The translations under genes and the position numbers were made by a program. Below are positions 52,713-63,690 of a stretch of DNA of 64,000 bases, in pieces. The stretch spans positions 67,001 through 131,000 of the forward strand of contig CAWZYM010000120.1 in NCBI GenBank assembly GCA_963966185.1, written 5' to 3'. The stretch comes from Rhabditoides inermis (lineage: Eukaryota > Nematoda > Chromadorea > Rhabditida > Rhabditidae). Every line of letters begins with the position of its first letter. Within the stretch, counting starts at the first letter, position 1. The notes under the pieces were generated by a model. That model was not told the origin of the DNA. It saw only the letters and a list, made by a program, of their open reading frames with translations, and ran no database searches.

Positions 52713-53430
52713 AATTAGTGTGATTAAGATATCACAAACATTATAATGACGATGAATCAATGATAATGTTAACAAATCGTAGCAAATGGGAACAAACAAT
52801 CAAATTCCCCATAAAAATGATCTGCCGCTAATTTTAGAAACGTACGATTCTGTGGAATCGTACGTTTTTATTCACAAAACTGGAAGTCATCTGCGCATGA
52901 TATCAAACATAATGGAATTATGCCGATGTTTCTATGATACGTAAATGAATACAGTAACAACCAATAGGTTTTCATTTATAAAAACACAAAAACAGTACAA
53001 TATTCATCAGATTTAGACGAAGTTTTTTTTTCAGAATCGTAAACGATTCGCACCCGAATCGTACGATTACGATTCGTGACGTGTGGGGAAATACGATTAC
53101 GATTTACGATTACGATTTGCAAAAAGTCTGCCGGGTCCCTTGTTGGGACCCGGCTTTTTGCATTGCATTACTGTATTTTACCGTAACCTTGCCGTAATTT
53201 ACATAATTGTATTGTGCTACTTGATTCGAGATAAATATTTAATTCAGAGAGCTAAACTTTTCCCGTGCATTTGACACCTGTTTGTTGTGAGGTTCACAAT
53301 TTTTCAGATGTCACGTTGCATCGATATCATTCGAAATCCATTTCCGATGAAGATCAAGATGATAAATGTTTATTTTTATTCAAACGAATGATTACTCACA
53401 CTCATCAGTTGTTTCTTCCTCAATCTCAAT
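52713..53430. other. Repeat-rich flank with hairpins
   Basis: Contains a hairpin at about 52840-52868 (AACGTACGATTC and its complement), an array of ACGATT strings at 53035-53118, and a strong hairpin at 53119-53161. No gene is recognised. Confidence 0.5.
53119..53161. repeat. Strong GC hairpin with A/T flanks
   Basis: GCCGGGTCCC and GGGACCCGGC form a perfect 10-bp stem around TTGTT. GCAAAAAG and CTTTTTGC extend the stem after a 4-base bulge. Confidence 0.85.
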
Positions 53431-53559
53431 CGTCTCAAGTCCTATGTTTGTGTTCGTTACAAAATGTTCTCTCCTACTCCACTGTGATACAGAGAAACCG
53501 GAGTTCCTGATTTCATTTTCTAATCGCGCATCTGTGTCTTTGAGTGTTTGTGTTCGTTG

Positions 53560-53640
53560 CAAAATGCTTTCTACTATAGGTCGGTAAACATAAAACCAGG
53601 GTCCCCATGCTCTATAAATTCTCGCCAGTCATATCTGTGT
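53560..53640 (+). promoter_or_regulatory. Conserved TATA promoter block, copy 2
   Basis: TATAAA at 53613-53618 in the same context as 47468, upstream of trefoil copy 2. Confidence 0.6.
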
Positions 53641-53718
53641 GTGTGTGTGAAAGTGAGTGAAAGTGTGTAAGTTGCTGCTGTGATTTTTTTCAAGCCATTC
53701 TCTTTGTTGATTCGAACA

Positions 53719-53791
53719 TGGTCTCATAGCCTAGTAATGGATAGTGAGCGCGTTTATGTGGTCTCAGGTTCGAATCCTTTCGCGGACACCA
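53719..53791 (+). repeat. tRNA-like segment in the leader of trefoil copy 2
   Basis: Same position and layout as 47548-47620. Here the B box is a perfect GGTTCGAATCC, and the unit ends GGACACCA, which spoils the acceptor pairing seen in copy 1. Confidence 0.5.
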
Positions 53792-53865
53792 AATTTTTCG
53801 ATATTGCTGGAGACAACGGTGGAGATCTCTCTCTCAGTTGCGCTTCGCTCTGTTTCGATTTCTCG

Positions 53866-55393
53866 ATGGTCTTTCGCAAGATCTCGAGACTGTTTGGTTT
53901 ACGCCTTTTCGCATTTCGAGTTATTCAAGTAGCTTTCGTCATTATTTTGTGTTTGACAATACAGAAAGTCACTTATTGCGCGATGAGCACCGAGTACGTG
54001 CGCATGACTGAAGAGGAGCGGCGTAGGGACGCTGCTCGACAGGCGGAGGAGAGGAAGCTGGCAGAGGAGCAGAGACAGCAGGAGGTACAGTGACTATAGT
54101 CAGCATGCAGTATACGTAGTGCATCGCCTTCGATTGCCTCCAAGTAAGGTTAAAGGATTTATCCGGACAATGTATTAATCCCTGATCTTCAGGATGGGGT
54201 CGCTTTCGTTCTCTTTAATGAAGATTAGTTTTAAACTTCTGTTTGCACGTTTATACAACTTCAAAAGAAGGTTTCACTGACGAGAACAAAAGCGACCCCA
54301 ACCTGAAGATCAGGCAATATCACATTGTCCGGATAAATCCTTTAATCTAATCATAAGATCTGTACAAATCTGTTATTCATATTTTCATTTCAGCTGGCAG
54401 CCCAGAAAGAGCAATTGAAGGTTCTAGAGGCGCAACTTGCTTTGACAAATGAGGTCAGTTCGTGTATTGAAAAATGAGGACAGTTCGTGTTTTGTCCAAT
54501 CTAATCGTGCCCAAATTTCAGCTTTTGGATAAGTCCCGCGGAGAGGACTACACATCTGTGCCTTTGACGTCGGTACAGAGCTACCCTCAAACTGTCGGAT
54601 CGTGAGTAATTTTTTTAAACGCTCGCAATCCTAATATATAGAAAAAGGCCCTGTCCGTCTCTCTGTAAGTGACGGTATACGGTAACTCCCATCCCATCGC
54701 TAATATACCCAAGTGGGTAGCAGCATGTGATGCGCGCCGGGTTTGTACTCTTTTTCTGCGAGAGCTCATAGCACCGAGTGGGGATTCGTCATTGTGCAAA
54801 CGAGTGTGGATAAGAGTGAGGCACCATCAAACATTACCAGTTATATTATCACCGTGTAAACAAGTAAACAACAATAAGTAAACAAGGGTGAAAATGCCAT
54901 ATTTGGTCAAAAGTGGAATAATTGAGGAGTGTAAGTAGTAATTAGATATTAGAGAGGGCGCGCAGCGCCCTCTCTTTTGGCTTAAGTAGGATAAGGCTAG
55001 CGCTAGAATTTTCAAGAAGCGATATCCAAAGGTCAACAATGTGAAATCACTCAATTCAGGTTAGTTAGATTCGCACGGTTCCGTAGGCCAGATCACTGGT
55101 TGACGCCATCTTTGTATCTCTTCTCTGAAAGAAATTATGAGCGATCCCGCGCGCACACTAGGCGAAAGGCCAGCGTGTCCCCGTCACGCATATCGCCGAC
55201 TTTTTCCAACGTGCACCCAACTTGCACCAAGCGTGTAGCCCGCCCCGCCGCTGCCAGCGTCTAAATCGCGCCGGGTTTGCATATTTTGGCCGGCCCTCTA
55301 TAACCAGGACGAGGAGTGATGCCGACTGGTAGAAAACATGTGGAAAACGTTTTGTGAAACGTAACGGCAATCCGTGATTACTTGTGACAAAGC

Positions 55394-55445
<52 letters not shown>

Positions 55446-57144
55446 AGGGAGAGAAAGAACAGGGGAGAAAGAAGAGAGCGAGCGGGAGGGAGAAGGGAGT
55501 GAGGGAGAGAAAGAGTGAGACATAGAAGAGAGAGAGAGAGAGAGAGCAATAGCGAGAGAGGGAGAGAGAGAAGGAGAGAAAGAGCGATAGCGATAGCGAA
55601 AGAGGGGGAGAGAGATCAGTGAGATAGTGGGACGTAAAGATGAGTAGTCATAGTCATAATTCAGCGTATAAGTAGTAAAAATTTCAATGAAATTTAACAA
55701 AAGTACATACATTTTCTTTTGAAAAGTACTTGCGTAAAGAGATTCACTTTGTCTTAACCCAATGCAACAAAAGCACATGCATAAAGTTTACAAATACTAA
55801 AACAAATCTGCGTCTCTCTCTCTCTCTTTCCTAATATTGACGTTTTTATTTGTATCCTTCTATTTCAAATGTTTCTTCAACAGTCCCGTATGCGCAGGTT
55901 TGTGTTAGTATTTGTAAACTTTATGCATGTGCTTTTGTTGCATTGGGTTAAGACAAAGTGAATTCTCTTTACGCAAGTACTTTTTCAAAGAAAATCAAAT
56001 TTGCGATCAATTTGTGACTTTTAGTTTTAGTAGTAGGGAAATTGTTTTCGAAATTTCAAGACAGTAGTACAAAAGGTTGTGTGTGTTTACGGCTGACAGG
56101 GTTTATAAATACGAAAATAGGTGCATATAAAATATATAAAGTTTCGCGATGATTCGAAATGATTGGATTCGCGCAATGGTTTCGACGTTGCAACTCATTG
56201 CTAATCCCTAAATGACCAGGAGGAGAAGCGCCGGTAGGCGCGACGACGACTGGTAAACTATACATAGCAACTGACTCATCTGATATGCGCCTGTACATAA
56301 TAAAAGAATGACGGTTTGCAACTTGCCTACCGCCAAAATGGGGGACCCACTATATAGTACATAGTACGCTTCAGTGCGCGCTCTCGAAATTGTGTTTCTT
56401 TCAATTTTGTGATATTTCAAGTTTTTAGCAAGTCTAAGCCTACGGCCGCCAAGAAAACTCGCGCTCACTATGAAGAAAAGAAGGAAGAAGCATGGAAAGT
56501 ATGCACTGTTGCTCATTGTCTTGTTCACTGGTTCATAATGAATCGTCCGCGTCCGAGTCATTCGAGATTTCACCGTGGTCGTTAGAGTATGACAAATCAA
56601 TCACAGCAATATGAAGTATAAACGTACAAGCAGGTGGTGGACGACTATTCCTAATCGTCACGCTGCCGATACCTGATCGATAATCAATCCAATCGGGTTA
56701 GCGCTCGAGCTTGATGAGCACGCACACACTGAGCTCAATGCGTGCGTGCGCCATTATGGCGCCGACCTCGCCGGTTCGAAGCCTGTCTACGCCAAATGTT
56801 TTGCATGAGTGGTATGTAACTGGAAAATCGCTGGACTGTAGTGCTAAAGTCTTTCTTCGACCCCCGCAGAGTAATCTCTGCGGGGGTCGGAGGGTGGGGG
56901 GGGGGTACCTTTACCTTTACCTTTCCTCTGCTTTTAGGCGACTTTCGCCGAACAGCACTCACTTTGTATATCGTTTTCAGACAAGAATAACAATAAAGGA
57001 TGACTGATTGGAGGTGTTGTTTGAGGGAGTGGACAATGAACAGACGGCCCGTCTCCCCGAGGCTGGCGGAAGGAGGGTGCTGCGGTCGGTGCCACATGGG
57101 ACTGTACTCAGAGCCTACACTCCGGAGTGGAAGGTGAGTGAGAG

Positions 57145-57193
<49 letters not shown>

Positions 57194-57473
57194 CTTGTCT
57201 TGCACAGGTGGACATGAAACATGGAGCTGCTGAGGCGTGCGAGCATTGGTACGTGGAGGACTGGAAGGAGTGTGTCGTCTTCAAGGCGATCCACTCGCCC
57301 GGACGATTCCTGCGGTACGCTCTCTCCGTCTTCTTCTCGGTCTTTCCATATCAAACATTCAGAGCGCACCCCGATGGGAAGGTGGACCTCGTCGACAAAC
57401 CAAGTGAATGGGAGAAGTGGGTGCCGTTCCGAAACGATGACGGTTCCTTCTCATTCCTCAAGTATGTGAAAGG

Positions 57474-57518
<45 letters not shown>

Positions 57519-57627
57519 AACACCCTTCAGCCGTCACGGTAAGTGGCTGAGCGCCCGCGATGATGGCTCGGTCTCCTGTGTCGGCACCTGCGACACTTGG
57601 GAGAAGTTCTGGCTAGAGAACTGGTGA
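53866..57627 (+). CDS. Predicted secreted fascin-like beta-trefoil protein, copy 2
   Basis: Paralogue of the gene at 47700, same strand. Eight exons: 53866-54084, 54394-54453, 54522-54601, 56429-56498, 57014-57133, 57208-57314, 57363-57461, 57531-57627; about 283 aa. Exon 1 appears identical to copy 1, including the putative signal peptide. Later exons differ by substitutions and small in-frame changes: exon 3 is 15 nt shorter, and the trefoil has HGTVLRAY, HSPGRFLRAHPDGKVDL and HGKWLSARDDGSVSC with WEKW and WEKFWLENW. Several intron and 3' flank regions carry transposons absent from copy 1, yet the coding frame is intact, which suggests selection on the protein. The acceptor of exon 5 (GGAG|GTG) is as weak as in copy 1, so this boundary needs RNA support. 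Confidence 0.7.
54154..54341. mobile_element. TTAA-flanked MITE (piggyBac-type target)
   Basis: A 188-bp element with terminal repeats AGGATTTATCCGGACAATGT and its inverse, flanked on both sides by TTAA. The matching intron of copy 1 has a single TTAA at 47984-47987 and no insert. TTAA duplication is the mark of piggyBac-type transposition. No protein is encoded. A second inner inverted repeat (CCTGATCTTCAGG and GGGGTCGCTTT) makes the element nearly fully self-complementary near its ends. Confidence 0.85.
54949..55991 (-). mobile_element. Helitron-like foldback element, copy C
   Basis: Minus-strand copy inside intron 3 of trefoil copy 2. The 5' end is TCTTTGAAAAAGTACTTGCG at 55991. Inverted-repeat arms surround a CT-rich core. 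A (GA)n-rich body (plus strand 55395-55620) follows. The 3' end is the GAGAGGGCGC hairpin and CTAA at 54949. The body matches copy B. Confidence 0.65.
56717..56928 (+). mobile_element. tRNA-derived SINE in intron 4 of trefoil copy 2
   Basis: Orthologous to the SINE at 48956: B-box-like GGTTCGAAGCC, CCGCAGAGTAAT, then a G-rich stretch and a TACCTTTACCTTTACC tail. Confidence 0.65.
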
Positions 57628-57767
57628 ATTGTTCGCGAACCCTGTACATGTGTATACTGTATACTTATACCTATACTTATACTGATACCTATATTTTTAC
57701 TCACACCCATAACCTAACCTACATATATAACACTATATTACTATCTATACAACTGTATAACACTATA

Positions 57768-58625
57768 TTAGAGAGGGCGCGCAGCGCCCTCTCTTTTGGC
57801 TTAGGATAGGGCTCGCGCCAGAATTTTCAAGAAGCGATATCAAAAGGACATGTTAGCAACAATGTGAAGTCATACAATTCATGTTAGTTAGATTCGCACG
57901 GTTCCGTAGGCCAGATCACTGGTCGGTGGCAACTTTGTATCTCTTCTCCGAAAGAAGTTATGAGCGATCGCGCGCACCCATGAGGTGAGAGGCCAGCGTG
58001 TGGGTGGGTGGGTGTCGTTTCCAGTCACTCGGGCTGCTAGCTCTCTCTCTCTCTCCCGGCAGGCGGCCGGGTGTGAGAGAGAGCGCGAGAGAGCGCGCTG
58101 TTTGCAGATGCGCAGACGAAGAGACGCTTGCACTTACGCTGCGACAAACGAAAAGACAGAGAAAAAAGTCGTTTCAGAATGTTTCCATACAATACAATGA
58201 AAAAACATGGTTGCACATACGCAACAAACCCGACCTGTAGTATGTAGTATTTTCAATGATTTGCTACCACCGTCCAATTACGTCATAAATCATGATTATG
58301 TGCATAACAATGAACGAAAGAGCTTGACAATCAGTAAGAGAAGAAATTTCTATGAAATTTAATAAAAGCACATATATTATCTCTCAAAAGTACTTGCGTA
58401 AAGAGAGTCAGTTTGTCTTGACCCAATTCAACAAAAGCGCATGCATAAAACGTTTACAAATACTAACACAAACCTGCGCATACCATATTAATATTAGAGA
58501 GAAAGAAAGAGAGAGAGAGAGATGCGTGCGGGTTTGTGTTAGTATTTGTAAACGTTTTATGCATGCGCTTTTGTTGAATTGGGTCAAGACAAACTGACTC
58601 TCTTTACGCAAGTACTTTTGAGAGA
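57768..58625 (-). mobile_element. Helitron-like foldback element, copy D
   Basis: Minus-strand copy starting TCTCTCAAAAGTACTTGCGT at 58625 after an A, and ending hairpin-CTAA at 57768 before a T. The inverted-repeat arms (about 58378-58475 and 58525-58625) enclose a short GA tract. It lies in the 3' flank of trefoil copy 2, between the stop codon and the AATAAA near 58712. The body matches copy A. Confidence 0.7.
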
Positions 58626-59246
58626 TAATAACCTTATATACTTATACCCATACGTATTCTTAAAAATGTACTCATGTATGTTATGTTACACTAATGTTAC
58701 CCCCAATACACAATAAAGAGTTCATGTGTTATTCTTGTTTTGCAACGATCAGCTATGAACACATTCGCATTGAATTGTACTAAGAAACTCGGAGTTGGTA
58801 GAATACAGTTGGATAGTGTATATTGTACACTACAGTTCAGTGATATCTTCATCATGACTTGGTTCAGGCATACTATTCAAGTATTAGTTAGTTTCAAGTA
58901 TTCACTTCCAGAATCAAAGATAGATGTGACAGGTTATATCAAAAAGATACGTTTAGTCTGTAAATCTTGCTGGGTACTTAATGATCACTCATTGATGAGA
59001 GTCTTGTGTCATTCTCTACCTTTTGTGTTCCGTAGATCGGGTGCAGTCTTCTCGTCGCACGGTTCTCCCTTCCTCTGTCAGAGGACAGCATCATGTCCTT
59101 GAGATCTCCGAGTGCCGAATACGATGTAGTCTAGTCCAAGTTCAAGAAAAGTCGTCAAGAAGGATGACTCCTAACAATGATTTCCATTCAGCTCGATGAT
59201 TTATTCAAGTAGCTAATCGAGCGGAAAAATTAAGAGAAGTATATAC

Positions 59247-59303
<57 letters not shown>

Positions 59304-59577
59304 CTCCCTGTCTCTTCTTCTCCCTCCTTCCTCAAAGTTCAAAGTGACAATTTTATGAGTAGGTTGGAAAAAGGATAGTGTTTGAATTTCGCGCCAATTG
59401 TAATTTGTTGGCGTAGATGAGCACGTTCCCACATATAGTCGTCTAGACGAGCTTCTCTTCATGTCGTCTGCACTCTCTTCTGATTGCGCACTTCATCGAC
59501 AATCGATTGACCTCGAAGTGTGAGCAACCTCTCCACTCCATGCGTGTGTCTTCAAATATCCAAAACGCTTGAATGGG
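58626..59577. other. 3' flank of trefoil copy 2
   Basis: A poly(A) signal AATAAA near 58712 is followed by TTGCAACGATCAGCTATGAA, which also follows trefoil copy 1 near 50024; this bounds the duplicated unit. A (CT)n array lies at 59251-59302. No further gene is recognised. Confidence 0.5.
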
Positions 59578-59655
59578 AAGGAATCGAACCCATGGAGAGC
59601 TACTTAGCAGCAATTGCGCTCTTGCGGCGCGCACTACCACTGAGCCATAGAAGCA
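59578..59655 (-). repeat. tRNA-like unit
   Basis: On the minus strand it reads GCTTCTATGGCTCAGTGGTAG at one end and GGGTTCGATTCC at the other. It is related to the units of the foldback element at 51198. A near-identical partial copy in the same orientation lies at about 61376-61424. Confidence 0.6.
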
Positions 59656-59754
59656 GTGGTTAGGAGTTCGAAGAGAGAGCCCATTTATTTCCACAGGCCT
59701 CTTTAGTGTACAATGATGAGATAAAACGAGCGTAAACCAAACAGTCTCGAGTTC

Positions 59755-61256
59755 TTGCGAAAGACCGTCGGGAAATCGAAACAGAGCAAAGAGCAACTGA
59801 GAGAGAAACGAGATCTCCACTGCCACTGGTCGCATCGGCCGTGTGTTGTTGTGTTAGATGCATGTTCACCTCAAACTATCGTTCGAGGTGGTCCATACAA
59901 GGTCCAAACAAGCCCTAAACAAGTCGTTTCCAATGGAAAACTTTTCACCCCAAAGACGACACATTGAGGGCAAACTTTGCCTAATCACGTCCGAACAACG
60001 TTTGGACACCCCCAAACAACATTCGGACTGCACAAAAAAATAACCCCGAACTGTTCACCCTGAACATTGCAAAGAGGGAAATTGATTGAAACTCGTTGGG
60101 TCCCGAAACGAGTGACCTTTTGTTTTGTTTGAGGAGGGATCATGTTATAATTCATTTGTTTATCATTGCGTATTCAGGAAACATATGGGGACAAAATATG
60201 TGGCTGTAATAAGTGGCGCAACGTATTTGTGATTAAAATCAAATCAAGAATGGTAAAACATATACAAATGCGTATGGAACAATACAACAGACATATGTAT
60301 ATGAAATGAATGTGCTCTGTTGCATATACTGGGGAGCCCGTGCCCGTATCGATCAGGAAGCGCGGATGCGAGATGGTTCAATCATGCATTTTCTAACCTC
60401 CTCTTTAAAAGAACCGGTGTCTCTGATAGCTATAATGTTAGATGGTAAGGAATTCCATATTCGAAACTTGCGGTGAATGAATGTCTGCGTTCTAACAGAC
60501 GGATCAAAGGAGGGTACGATTCGGTGGCAGTGAGAGTGTCTCGATGATGTGGAAATGATATTATAGATGGCAGATGAATCAAAGACGGTGCGACCGTGTA
60601 CAATTTTATGTATGTAGGCAATATCATTGACTGCTCGTCGTGACTCGAGAGTTTCCAAGCCTAGCAGGCAGAGTCTGGCGGAGTATCCTAGATTGAAAAT
60701 GCCTTTTCTATGGCAGATTCGTCTGGTGAAATACCGTTGAACTCGTTGGGTCCCGAAACGAGTGACCTTTTGTTTGAGGAGGGATCATGATATAATGACA
60801 TCATGCTCGCCAAAATAACGCTGTTTTCTCAGCTAGAGCGATCAGCTGACTCGATCGATTGGTCGCACCGGTTGTCATGATGTCATCATACCATAGTCTT
60901 TTCTGTCACAAAAGGTCACTCGTTTCGGGACCCAAAGAACTTCAATCAATTTCCCTCTTTGCAATGTTTGGGGTGAACAGTTCGGGTTTATTTGGTGCAG
61001 TCCAAATGTTGTTTGGGGGTATCCAAACGTTGTTAGGACTTGATTGGGCAAAGTTTGCCCTCAATGTGTCGTCTTTGGGGTGAAAAGTTTTCCATTGGAA
61101 ACGACTTGTTTGGGGCTTGTTTGGACCTTTTGGACCACCCCGAACGATAGTTTGGGGCGAACATGCACAAACACAACAACACACGGCCGATGCGACGAGT
61201 GGCAGTGGAGATCTCGTTTCTCTCTCAGTTGCTCTTCGCTCTGTTTCGATTTCCCG
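59755..61256. repeat. Large inverted repeat with about 350-bp arms
   Basis: The left arm, 59755-60120, is matched inverted by 60905-61256; shared strings include GTTTCCAATGGAAAACTTTT and GAGATCTCGTTTCTCTC. Its outer end is homologous to the first-exon region of the trefoil genes. A LINE fragment occupies the loop. Confidence 0.8.
60356..60740 (-). mobile_element. LINE 3' fragment (jockey/CR1-like C-terminus)
   Basis: Minus-strand reading RVQRYFTRRIC, then RLCLLGLETLESRRAVNDI, IHKIVHG, FIHRKFRIWNSLPSNI and SFKEEVRKC. This is the typical C-terminal segment of non-LTR reverse transcriptases (VQRR...L..LGL.TLE.RR...L...YKI.HG...WNSLP...SFK). The 5' part is missing. Direct repeats of about 60 bp lie on both sides (60087-60152 and 60739-60796). 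Confidence 0.75.
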
Positions 61257-61667
61257 AAGTGTGACCTACAGTCGCATGGAGTGGAGAGGTTGTATCGGAG
61301 TATATGCCTTCCGTGACATTTCAGTTTTGTGCAACACAACGTGTGTCTTCAAATATCCAAAACGCTTGAATGGGAAGGAATCGAACCCATGGAGAGCTAC
61401 TTAGCAGCAATTGCGCTCTTGCGGTAGGAACCACAACGTGAGATGTAGAGAGTGAGGCGAAATCATGTAACATATTCTCACTGGACACATGATGTGCTCT
61501 AATTAGCATAGAACGATTCGCCCTTTCGCGCTGAGTCCAACGATATTTTATTTATGGGATCATGTACCCTGTAAAGTACTGAAAATCGATAAAGAGTGAT
61601 ATGATGACGTCATATTTCTTTGATCTAGCCGCCATTGCCCAAAATGATTAATGAAAAATGATGTCAT
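61257..61667. other. Repeat flank
   Basis: Contains a partial tRNA-like unit at 61376-61424 and GATCTAGCCGCC at 61622, a string also found near 62818. No gene is recognised. Confidence 0.4.
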
Positions 61668-62432
61668 TCTCTTTCGAAAAGTACACGAGTAAAGAGGAGT
61701 GGTTTGTTTTGATCTAATTCAACAAAAGCACATGCATAAAATCTCTTCGCAGCTGACTAAAATTTCAAAACAAACCTGCTCTTTCGAACGATGTTTTAAA
61801 ACTCTAATTGTTTTCTTGTTAGCATGTTGAGTTCAGGTATTCAGGATACTGTTAATCCCAACAAGTAACTTGCAACAAAATGTATGACACGATTATAGTG
61901 CATACTATATTTTTCATCGATCAGAAAGAGCAGGTTTGTTTTGAAATTTTAGTCAGCTGCGAAGAGATTTTATGCATGTGCTTTTGTTGAATTAGATCAA
62001 AACAAACCACTCCTCTTTACTCGTGTACTTTTCGAAAGAGAATGGATGTCCTTTTCTCAAATTTCGAAGAAATTGTTTTTCAGGTTGATGTGCCGAACAT
62101 GTTATGTATACATATTCGAAACTTTAGAAAACGTATCCTGAATATGGAAGCGCACTGCTTTGTCGAATCGCTCGTGCGCCTGCCAATGCCAGTCTCTCAT
62201 TGACACGCGCTATTTCGCGTCTCTCTCTCTTACCCACTCACTCCGCTCCGCACACTCCCCTCCCCCCACAGTTTTCGCGCCAAAACTGGGGCGGTGGCCT
62301 GGACGGCGAGCCGACACGAGAGTGGGTGAACGAAGGGCGGGGCATGCGCTCGGCCAATCAGAGTGCGCACGCAAGAGAGCCGAGCGACCAATGAGCGCAA
62401 AGTGCAGTGGGCGGAGCTTACGTGATGCACAC

Positions 62433-62463
<31 letters not shown>

Positions 62464-62705
62464 GCCGTCGTAAACACGTTTAGTGGCAAAGCGGGAGAGA
62501 GCAAGAGAGGGCGGTTTTTGGATGCCGCAACCGATATTGGTTTCACGAATCATACTCATAGGTCTTACAAAGTGATATTCTAACAAATAACGCACACTAA
62601 TTAAGTATATTGTATTAGAATAGAGAAATCGTGTGTGCCTTGGGAGTGGCGTGTTGCGCGCGTCACAGCTCAAAACAAACGGGCGCCGCTGCGCGCCGCC
62701 CCTAA
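61668..62705 (+). mobile_element. Helitron-like foldback element, copy E (divergent)
   Basis: Starts TCTCTTTCGAAAAGTACACG (an alternative TC lies at 61670). Inverted-repeat arms at about 61670-61795 and 61920-62042 share ACAAAAGCACATGCATAAAA-type sequence with the other copies, but here without a microsatellite core. The body has a (GCC)n array near 62433-62467. The 3' end is a hairpin at 62681-62701 with one C-C mismatch and the same TGC loop, then CTAA and T. The body is unrelated to copies A-D. Confidence 0.55.
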
Positions 62706-63460
62706 TAAGAGATGTATTTCATCAAGTAGTGTTCGATTACAATCAAACAAAGCGTAATGCTACTATTATAAATGAGTACATTCATAGTTTAACTATCGAT
62801 GACGTCATAAGTGTTTTGATCTAGCCGCCCTCTGTCGCACTTTCCCTATGTGAGCGCGCGCTCGGGTGCGCGCGCTGCGCGAAATTTGAGCGCAATGTGA
62901 ACGATGAACCCTATGAACAATATATATTTTTGAAATTAGCTTGAAATGAACTACAGTAACGATTTAATTGCTATACCATATCCAAACATCTGAAAATGTC
63001 ATTGTGGTCCCTACTCTTGCGGCGCGCACTACCACTGAGCCATAGAAGCAGTGGTTAGGAGTTCGAAGAGAGACCCCATTTATTTCCACTGGCCTCTTCA
63101 GTGTACAATCATGAGATAAAACGAGCAAGCATATCTTTGAGATTTAATGACCTCTCTTTTGGATTGTTAAAAACCTACACGTTGTGTTGCACAAAACTGC
63201 ACAACTCGTGAAATGTCACTGATGGCATATCCATATAGGATCCAATCCGACAATACACACTCTTTTTCCGCAATCGAATTGGGAACATATGAGTGATGGA
63301 TTGTTAAATTACCCCCAGAATGCGCCCCTGTATCTTTAATTAAATTGAAGATTGTTGTGGGACCAAACATTCGTTCAAAACTTTCGTTCTCAGCGAGTAT
63401 CGATTGATTTCTAAACGATGCAACGACGTTCTTTCTCTTTGTTTAATTTCGTTGCGATTA
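62706..63460. other. Intergenic region
   Basis: Contains a GC-rich self-complementary stretch near 62849-62884, a partial tRNA-like unit at about 63014-63052, and CACAAAACTGCACAAC at 63191, which belongs to the foldback family of 51198. No gene is recognised. Confidence 0.4.
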
Positions 63461-63464
63461 AGCT

Positions 63465-63690
63465 CTCTACTATAGGTCGGTAAACAGAAAACCAGGGTCC
63501 CGATGCTCTATAAATTCTCGTCAGTCATATCTCTGTGTGTGTGAAAGATTTTTTTCAAGCCATTCTCTTTGTTGATTTGAACATGGTCTCATAGCCTAGT
63601 GGTGGATAGTGAGCGTGTTCATGTGGCCTCATCGGATTTGATTCCTTTCGAGGCCATCATTTTTTTCTATATTGATGGAGACAACGGTGA
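63465..63690 (+). promoter_or_regulatory. Third copy of trefoil promoter and tRNA-like leader
   Basis: TATAAA at 63509-63514, CAAGCCATTCTC, a tRNA-like unit at 63584-63659, and GGAGACAACGGTGA follow in the same order as at 47.5 and 53.6 kb. Similarity ends near 63690, before the position of the first exon, so the trefoil coding part is not present in the window. Confidence 0.6.
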
